This document shows positions 57,724 to 64,000 of a stretch of 64,000 nucleotides of DNA, piece by piece. The stretch is taken from assembly GCA_032821775.1 (NCBI GenBank), contig JAVLRN010000003.1, positions 3,224,001 to 3,288,000 on the forward strand, given 5' to 3'. The position numbers were made by a program, and so were the translations under genes. This DNA is from Sanguinoderma infundibulare. Lineage: Eukaryota > Basidiomycota > Agaricomycetes > Polyporales > Polyporaceae. Within the stretch, counting starts at the first letter, position 1. Each line of letters begins with the position of its first letter. Below the pieces are notes generated by a model. That model did no database searches and was not told where the DNA came from. It saw nothing but the letters and a program-made list of their open reading frames with translations.

Positions 57724-59640
57724 ATGGCCGCCAGTGCCGCGGATGTCCGGAGCATCCTCTCGATACCTAACCCTCCTGCCGGCGGGCCCTCCACCCAGCC
57801 GAAGAAGCCTCAGGCGGCGGAACGCGCGAAGAAACCGGAGGGTATCCCAAGGGAGCTCTATGCTCTGATCGGGCCAACAGCCCCTACCATGGCTGCTCAG
57901 TTCTCGAGACCTAGACTGAAGCAGAAGCCAAACCTGGGAGGGGGCGGTCGGGTCAAATGGTATATTAAATCTAGTTGAATTTGTGCAGACGACAGGCACT
58001 GACTGGGGTTCCGGCGGTGTACAGGGAATGGCGTCCGTTCAAGAACGGGGCGCGAGCGGACGGTCTCAAGCTGTCGCACTGGGTGAAGTCCAGCGTAGAT
58101 CCTGAAGCTGGTATGTCCTTGAAGCCTCCCCCATTCTAACCTGTGCAGACGTTCCGGTCAGACTATCCATTCGCCAAGTATAACATCCAGTCCACTCCGT
58201 ATGTGTACTCCCAGGATGAGTACACCAGGCTCCTAGAAGGTACGTGTCTACGTGACTCCACGGCCTTTGAATTCATGCCTAACTCGGTGCATAAGATCCA
58301 CAATGGACAAAAGAAGAGACGGACTACCTATTCAACCTTGTGCGCGACTTTGACGGCCGGTTCTTTGTCGTCCATGATCGGTATGAGTTCCAGGGACAAC
58401 CAGAACGATCCTTAGAGGCCAGTCTTATTGCAAATTATAACACACGCGTCGAATCTCACATTTCTGTAGGACTTGAAAGATAGATATTTCGGCGTATGTC
58501 GGAAGTTGGTTCGGAGCCGACCATGGGTCGGTGACGAGGCAAGCAAGAACGCACTCATCTCTACCCTAACGTACGACAAGGGTAAGGCAAATCCCTTCTC
58601 TCATGCCAAGTCGACAATCTTCATCTAAGCCACCTTATAGACAAGGAAATCTTGCGCAAGCAGTATGTGGCGAGTCTGGAGAACCGCACCCCGGAGCAGA
58701 TCGCGGAAGAGGATGCACTGTACCTCGAACTCGAGAAGCTGAAGGAGAACGAGCGTCGATTCAAGAAAGACCGCGACGAGCTGTTACGGACTCTGTGCGG
58801 TATCGAGTCCGGATTGCCTGATATCCCCATGGATGACGATGGTCTTGCGGGGACCGCACACGACACAAAGAAGAAAAAGAAGGGCGTCGCAAGCAGCGTC
58901 GAGCCGCAGACTCCTATCACGCCTTCTGCTTCCAACGTCATCGCGCTCCCGCAACCTCAGCCGAAAAAATCGACTGCAAAGTCGGCTGCCTACGGTCAGT
59001 CAACTTAACCAAACCGAGGTGCTCCCTCCATTGACAATAACCCCGTAGACGCATTGCACTGTATCGTCCGGACCGAGGTCGAACAGACGACGGGCTCGAC
59101 CAAGGCGGCCCACGTCCCCGTGCACCTCCGCAGCTACAAGATCGCGCAGCCCAAGGCGGCCGTCGCGCCGCGCGTGTCGCAGCTGCTGGGCGAGCTCGGG
59201 ATCTCGAACACGCGCCTCGTCATGCCCACGCGCGATAACCTCGCAAAGTTCGCGAGCCTCGTCGACGCCGCGCAGCAGCTGGTCGAGATCAAGAAGGCGG
59301 TCGACAAGCACGAGCAGGACGTCAAGACGAGCAAGGCGCGGCTCGCGACCCTGCGCGGGGAGAACCCTGTCGAGGGCGAGGGGGACGCGCCAGGGACGCC
59401 GATGGACGTGGACGAGGGCGCGGACGCGGAGGGCGAGGTCGAGGGCAGGGCGCAGAGCGTGATGAGCACACGGAGTGCGCGGAGCCGGAAGCAGGTGCGT
59501 TTATTGCATCGGTTCGAGGAGGAAGAAGATGATGATTGACGTTTGTGTGGGCTCCCGTACGCGTGCAGGATCGCCGGTCGATGTCCATCTCGTCGGTGGA
59601 CGCCGCCGTTGGGCCGAACAAGCGGCAGAAGCAGCGTTAG
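57724..59640 (+). CDS. SWC4: SWR1/NuA4 complex subunit SWC4 (DMAP1, Eaf2)
   Basis: Eight exons: 57724-57959, 58025-58110, 58162-58239, 58296-58417, 58470-58581, 58641-58994, 59049-59494 and 59569-59640; 501 aa. It opens MAASAADVRSILSIP and REL-type block IPRELYALIG, then WEWRPFKNGARADGLKLSHW and DYPFAKYNIQSTPYVYSQDE. A SANT/Myb-like domain is at about 133-185 (WTKEETDYLFNLVRDFDGRF and FVVHDRYEFQGQPERSLEDL). A long charged coil and the C-terminal DMAP1 region follow. SWC4 is shared by the SWR1 (H2A.Z exchange) and NuA4 (histone acetylation) complexes and is essential in yeast. The intron after exon 4 has a GC donor (GAG|GCCAGT at 58418). An internal piece of this gene is duplicated at 48682-48970. 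Confidence 0.94.
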
Positions 59641-59905
59641 ATGTGTTCTAGGACGTGGATACTATATTGTAGCGTTTTCTTGTAATGTGTGGTATTATAT
59701 ATGCGATAGTTCTTGCGTAGATGGGACTGCTCGACGAGTGTGATGTATGCCTGAGCGCGTCGCGCGTATCCCTGGGTGCGTGTCGCGCGCGCCTCTCCCC
59801 CTCAGATTCCCCTTGGCTGCCACCACCTCGGACTGTACCTCTGGTCTTCTCTCTTGCGTTCTCGACGGGCCCGCTAGCAGCGTCGTGCATTCGTGAGCTC
59901 GTGGC
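59641..59905. other. Intergenic region SWC4 to lipoate ligase
   Basis: 265 bases with the SWC4 3' UTR and the promoter of the next gene; nothing else recognised. Confidence 0.3.
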
Positions 59906-61410
59906 ATGCTCAGTCTGCTCTCACGCACTTCCCCTAGCCGGACTGCGCGCTCTGCAGCTAGGTTGCGCTCCTTCGCCTCCACCTCGGCACCCACCCCAAA
60001 GCACTCTATATACATCTCCAATTCCACGGATCCATACTTCAATCTCTCATTCGAGGACTGGTGGGTCCATCAGCGACAAATCGCTTTGCAGGCGTTGACG
60101 CGAAGGCGACAGGCTATTCCGGCACAAGAATCCGGAGGAGCCGTTGCTACTGCTATACCGCGATGAGCCGTGCGTCGTCATAGGCAGGAACCAGAACCCA
60201 TGGAAGGAGGTGAACGTACGCGCGGCGCGTCAGGCTGGGATACCGTTCATACGGAGACATAGCGGAGGGGGCACGGTCTACCACGTACGTCCTCTGCTTT
60301 CTCTCTCTCTACGGAATGCTCGTGTACCATGTGCTTATGCAGGAGAACGTGACGTAGGACCTGGGGAATACCAACTTCTCGATCCACCTCCCCCGCGCGT
60401 CGTTCGACAGACACGCCACGGCCGAAGTCGTCTTGAAGGCGGTGCGCTCGCTCGGGGTCGACGCGAACGTGAACGACCGGAACGACGTTTGTGTGGGGAA
60501 GGACAAGATACGTTCTATCCCCCTGTCTCTGGTACCTTAGGCTCACGGACTGGTTGGCTCCTCACGTGTCAGGCTCTGCGTACAAAATCGTCAAGGACCG
60601 CGCGTACCACCACGGGACGATGCTCATCTCGACGAGGCTAGACACGCTGGGGGAGCTGCTCAGGTCCGGGAAGGTATGTGCAGCGGCGTATATGCGGCGT
60701 GCTTCGTCACTTCACTGAGGGACAGTGATGCAGGACACGATGGAGACGCGCGGTGTTGCGTCGGTACGATCTCCAGTATGCAATCTGCGGCAGCGTTATG
60801 GGCATGTGAGCCATGAGGGCTTCGTGCAAGCGGTCGTAGACGCATTTCGGACGGAGTACGACGTGCATGAGGAGGTACGGACTCGGTGTCCATGACGTGA
60901 GTGGTATAGCTTACTTATATTGCCCTCATATTCTAGGTTCAAGTGGTCACCGACTCAGATGGGACGCAAAATATCGAACACGTCCAGCGTGGGATGAAGG
61001 AGCTCAAGGTCGGTTTGGCGTGGTGCTGGGTCCAGCGCGGGGCTGAATAGTAGAATCATAGACTTGGGACTGGGCATTCGGCCAAACTCCAGAGTTCACG
61101 TACAAGATCACGCGCGGATTCGCTTGGGAACCGATGGTAGGTTCTTGCGTTGATGAACGTCCTCCGCATCTCCCATCTCATACACCTCCAGTCCGCAGAA
61201 ATTCGATCAAAGCACGGCATCATCTTGTCCTGCTCCCTGACTTGTCCCGACACCGCAGAGGAGTCTCTGAAGGAAAGTCTTGCCGTGCTTGTCATGAGGT
61301 TGCAGGGGCAGCGATATGGTTTCGTGAACGATAGCATATCCCGACTCGCAGGGGAGGACGAGCGTGTGGCCGGGGTGTGGGAGTGGCTGAGGACAGAGAT
61401 GGACAGCTGA
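59906..61410 (+). CDS. Lipoate-protein ligase A / lipoyltransferase, mitochondrial (Aim22-like)
   Basis: Eight exons: 59906-60060, 60113-60284, 60358-60511, 60573-60673, 60734-60874, 60937-61008, 61062-61136 and 61192-61410; 362 aa. The N-terminus (MLSLLSRTSPSRTARSAARL) looks like a mitochondrial presequence. Conserved blocks are YFNLSFEDWLFRH, VVIGRNQNPWKEVN, the lipoate loop RRHSGGGTVYHDLGNTNFS, and SAYKIVKDRAYHHGTMLIST with the catalytic Lys. It attaches lipoate to E2 subunits and glycine-cleavage H protein. The exon 3 donor is uncertain: the best frame-keeping site is a weak GTTCTA at 60512, and the expected K-I-S-G-S-A-Y becomes K-I-R-S-A-Y. Exon 5 (60734-60874) and the C-terminal exon keep frame. 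Confidence 0.87.
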
Positions 61411-62332
61411 GAATAGTTGATTCGGACTTTGTTTGTGGTATGATGGTGCACAATCTATTGGGAGAGGAAGGAAGGCGTGGTGCTACATCATGAGGAGGTC
61501 CTCTCTGTGTACCAGACGCTGTTCGTTTCGAATTCTTCCGGTGCATGGGGTTCCGCCTAGATAGAACAATGGCACGTTAAACAATGCAAATGCAAATAGC
61601 AAGTTTTGGCACGCACCTGCTGCCCTCGTTTGTGACCAGTCAACCGCTTGTCCCGATCCATCATCATATCGTCCCAGGCATCGACATTGTGACGGACGGG
61701 CTAAGTTGTCCAAGGAGCAACACGTCATTCTCATTTTTCAGCAAGAGGCACAATGCATTATGACGTGCTCTGAGCGCACCTTGCCCTGGTTCTGAAGCCT
61801 CTTAGAGGTGTTCAATAGCGTGCCCGCGGCACCGAACATCACAGTGACAAGCCCTGGCAGCACCGACGTGTTTAAAGGCAGACTTGAGCATCATGTAATT
61901 CCATAGAACGCACCGAATGGAATGAGGGCTTCCCATGGGACCGGCATGGCGAATGGTGAGGAAGAATGCGAGGTCGTGCTCGGTAACTGCAGTGTGTAAC
62001 GCGCGCCAAGCTCGGGAGGACGAGTATTTGTGCGTGTTAGGATCCCAAGCCGCTGCCTTCCATATACAGAATAGTTACTGAACGCTGTCCCTAGTTGACG
62101 TATACTCGGGATTATCAACGCTGTGACACAAGGATGCAGGTTATCATATTTCATGAAGAGAGCTTCCTTAGTTCATCACTGCCATGAAAATCATGCATTT
62201 CGCAAGTCCATGAACCGTCCTCGCTTGAAGCAGTATTCGGTACCGGTGTTTACAATTCAAATATTCAATATTCACGGGTGTAGCAGTGTTGGTTTTCCTC
62301 TATAGTGTTACACTCTAGGACCATATAACCTT
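61411..62332. other. Intergenic region
   Basis: About 920 bases with only short open frames on either strand and no motif. Likely the lipoate ligase 3' UTR and non-coding sequence. Confidence 0.3.
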
Positions 62333-63250
62333 TCACCGCCCACTGTCGTCCCCATCAGAAGATCCACGACTCGGCCTGCAATCTTTCAACAGTGCCTCCT
62401 CCTCCTCACATGGGACCCAGCACCCATCCTCGCCTTCCATTCGCCCCAACCAGTCCGCGCAAATTCGATCGCGCCACCTCCACTCCCCGACTCCAGACGG
62501 CGAAATCCTGTTCATCTGACCCACCTGGATTCCTTTCGTGTCCCCCACCTCCTGAGCGACCGTCTCCAACAGGCCGCAAAGTGTCCCCATTCCATGTAAG
62601 GATCCCCGCACCGCTCTCCAGGTTTGGGCGGGTGGACATGAATCACGACATGAAGGAGGTTCGAAAGCCTCTCAGCTGCCAGTGGCGGAGGCCTATCTCC
62701 GTCATGGAGCATCCGCTCCAGGAGTGTTTTCGAGGGCCTACCCCGTTCGTCGAGACTGCATGGATAGACGACGGCCTGGTGGACCCCAAGACATATAGCG
62801 AGTTGGACTGCGAACGATCTGTGCGAGTCGTTCAGGCCCGAGAAGCGCAGGTGTGTCAGCGAGGGTGGGGCGTATCCGACAAGTGTGGCGAGGAGGTTAG
62901 AGGTAGCCTCTCGGTTGTGGACGATGCAGTGCAGCCGCTGCAAAGAGGGGAGTTTGAAGGGCGCCGTTTGAACGTCCGAATCGAGCAGCGAACCCCACGA
63001 TAGCTTGTCTGGCAAGAAGGGCGTGCACACTCCGTGCAGGCTGAGAGTCAACCCCCGCAGCTTCGGTAGGATGTCGATAGAGAACGGAAGAATCGTGGCA
63101 TGAGTGTCTTTCCAGGACTCGGAGACCGTAGAAGAGGATGCCCTTCACGAGCTTTTGGACGAGGCCTGGAGGGAAGACGCGAGAAGCGAAAGCTCGACAG
63201 AAGATGGATACAAACCGATTCGAACGCTCAGAGGTGGTTTGAGCGGAGTC
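62333..63250 (-). pseudogene. F-box-like protein, family member 3, truncated and frameshifted
   Basis: Minus-strand blocks match the intact copy at 33864: LPSLQRLHCIVHNREATSNL, LTHLRFSGLNDSHRSFAVQL and CGDPYMEWGHF in one frame. After a shift near 62570 the match goes on with GLLETVAQEVGDTKGIQVGQ and DRICADWLGRMEGEDGCWV in another, to a stop at 62333. Upstream (about 63070-63250) the match is weak, and the F-box itself (PDVTDIP...) is missing. It is a decayed copy. Confidence 0.7.
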
Positions 63251-63353
63251 TGAATCGGTGTCCGCGTTCACGTTCGCAGGGCCCAGGCAGTGGCGCTCGT
63301 CGCGTCGGTTACTGAGCTCATCATCGTCTTTGCACTCGCGCCCGCCTTCCGAC

Positions 63354-64000
63354 ATGTCCAAACGCAGCGCATCCCCACCGCCAGGCGGCGCCCTCATCAA
63401 GCGTGCGCGTTCCGGCTCTCCTGCTCCCAACACGCAAATAGCCATCTCCTCTTCCAACGACGAGAGGCAGCAGGCTCTCATCCGAACCGTAAAACGCACG
63501 AGCAGTTTGGAGGCACCGATCATCAGCTTGTCGGGCTCGCACGGAGTACGTCTTAGCTCCGGTGTCGTCCCTCGCCCAACTAAAACTCAACTTTTCGCGG
63601 TTCATGTTAGGCAGAAATCCTGAGTTGCAGATTTGACCCTACAGGACAAAACATCGCCGCATGTTCAGCGGACCGGAGTGTGTGTGAGTCGACCTTGTTT
63701 CGCATTGACAGCACACACCTACGTGATTTTCATATCCCCTACCCTACTCGCGGCCTCGATAGCACTATGGCGCACATACTCCCCGAACACGAACTACGGT
63801 CTTTTGGCCAACATCCACAAAGCCCCCGTCCTCGACCTGCAATGGTCCCTCGCCTCCCAGGTCCTCTACACCGTCTCCGCCGACCACACCCTGAACGTCA
63901 CGGACCTCACGACCGGCCAGCGTGTGCGTAAACTCCACGCTCACCGTGGTATCATTAATTCCCTCGACAGAACTCTCGCAGGCGGCGCCGGCGTCGAGCT
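63354..64000 (+). CDS. U5 snRNP 40 kDa-type WD40 protein (SNRNP40/Cwf17), 3' end outside window
   Basis: Three exons are visible: 63354-63545, 63611-63683 and 63763 to the window end. The basic, Ser/Pro-rich start (MSKRSASPPPGGALIKRARS) is followed by the first WD40 repeats: PIISLSGSHGAEILSCRFDP, IAACSADRSVSLWRTYSPNT and VLDLQWSLASQVLYTVSADH. This order (S-G-H-x-x-E-I-x-S-x-x-F-x-P, then ...A-S-x-D-R-x-I-x-L-W) is that of SNRNP40/Cwf17, a U5 snRNP component of the spliceosome. The frame is open at base 64000; at least four more repeats are expected beyond. An in-frame ATG at 63258 would add 32 residues; 63354 matches the family better. Confidence 0.88.

Noticed and set aside
1..64000. CRISPR arrays, bacterial operons, ribosome binding sites, rRNA or tRNA genes
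   Set aside because: The window is eukaryotic; I saw no spaced direct repeats, no rRNA seg­ments and no convincing tRNA cloverleaf by eye. A tRNAscan-SE run would be the decisive test for tRNAs.

Overview
This is a gene-dense, GC-rich fungal window. Genes are split by many short (about 50-90 nt) GT-AG introns, intergenic spaces are small, and the protein families (KDM5/Lid2, S28 peptidase, DUF6533 membrane proteins, FunK1-type kinase relics, basidiomycete F-box-like proteins) point to an agaricomycete basidiomycete, probably a polypore relative. That placement is inference from family content and gene structure. Exon borders were placed by hand from GT/AG sites, reading-frame continuity and family similarity.

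Layout. 1-28.4 kb is ordinary housekeeping sequence: a 3'-truncated COQ10 (-), an unrecognised coiled-coil protein (+), a secreted S28 serine carboxypeptidase (+), a 14-3-3 protein (+), a 1907-aa KDM5/Lid2-type histone demethylase (+), a CorA-type Mg transporter (-), a PGAP1/Bst1-type GPI inositol-deacylase (+) and a Uds1-domain septation protein (+). 29-33.5 kb is an accessory patch: two pieces of a broken FunK1 kinase gene flank a DUF6533 membrane-protein copy (A). 33.8-45.9 kb is again orderly: an F-box-like gene (+), then four minus-strand genes (F-box/LRR protein, phosphatase inhibitor 2, UBE2O-type E2/E3 ubiquitin ligase, STIMATE/YPL162C-type membrane protein). 46-57 kb is a graveyard of duplications: a frameshifted F-box-like copy, a U2 snRNA gene, fragments of an amidohydrolase, a duplicated internal piece of the SWC4 gene, DUF6533 copies B and C and a fragment D, with shared flanking repeats. 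57-64 kb returns to core genes: NDUFAF3 (-) and SWC4/DMAP1 (+) share a 50-bp divergent promoter, followed by a lipoate-protein ligase (+), a broken F-box-like copy (-) and the 5' part of a U5 snRNP-40K-type WD40 gene (+).

The core genes serve unrelated functions (respiration: COQ10, NDUFAF3, lipoylation; chromatin: KDM5, SWC4; splicing: U2, U5-40K; ubiquitin: UBE2O and F-box genes) and look like independent transcription units. I found no convincing new biological system. The most notable feature is the DUF6533 duplication block, including one copy whose last exon is fused in frame to an amidohydrolase fragment, and a DNA-level internal duplicate of the essential gene SWC4 lying about 9 kb from its source.
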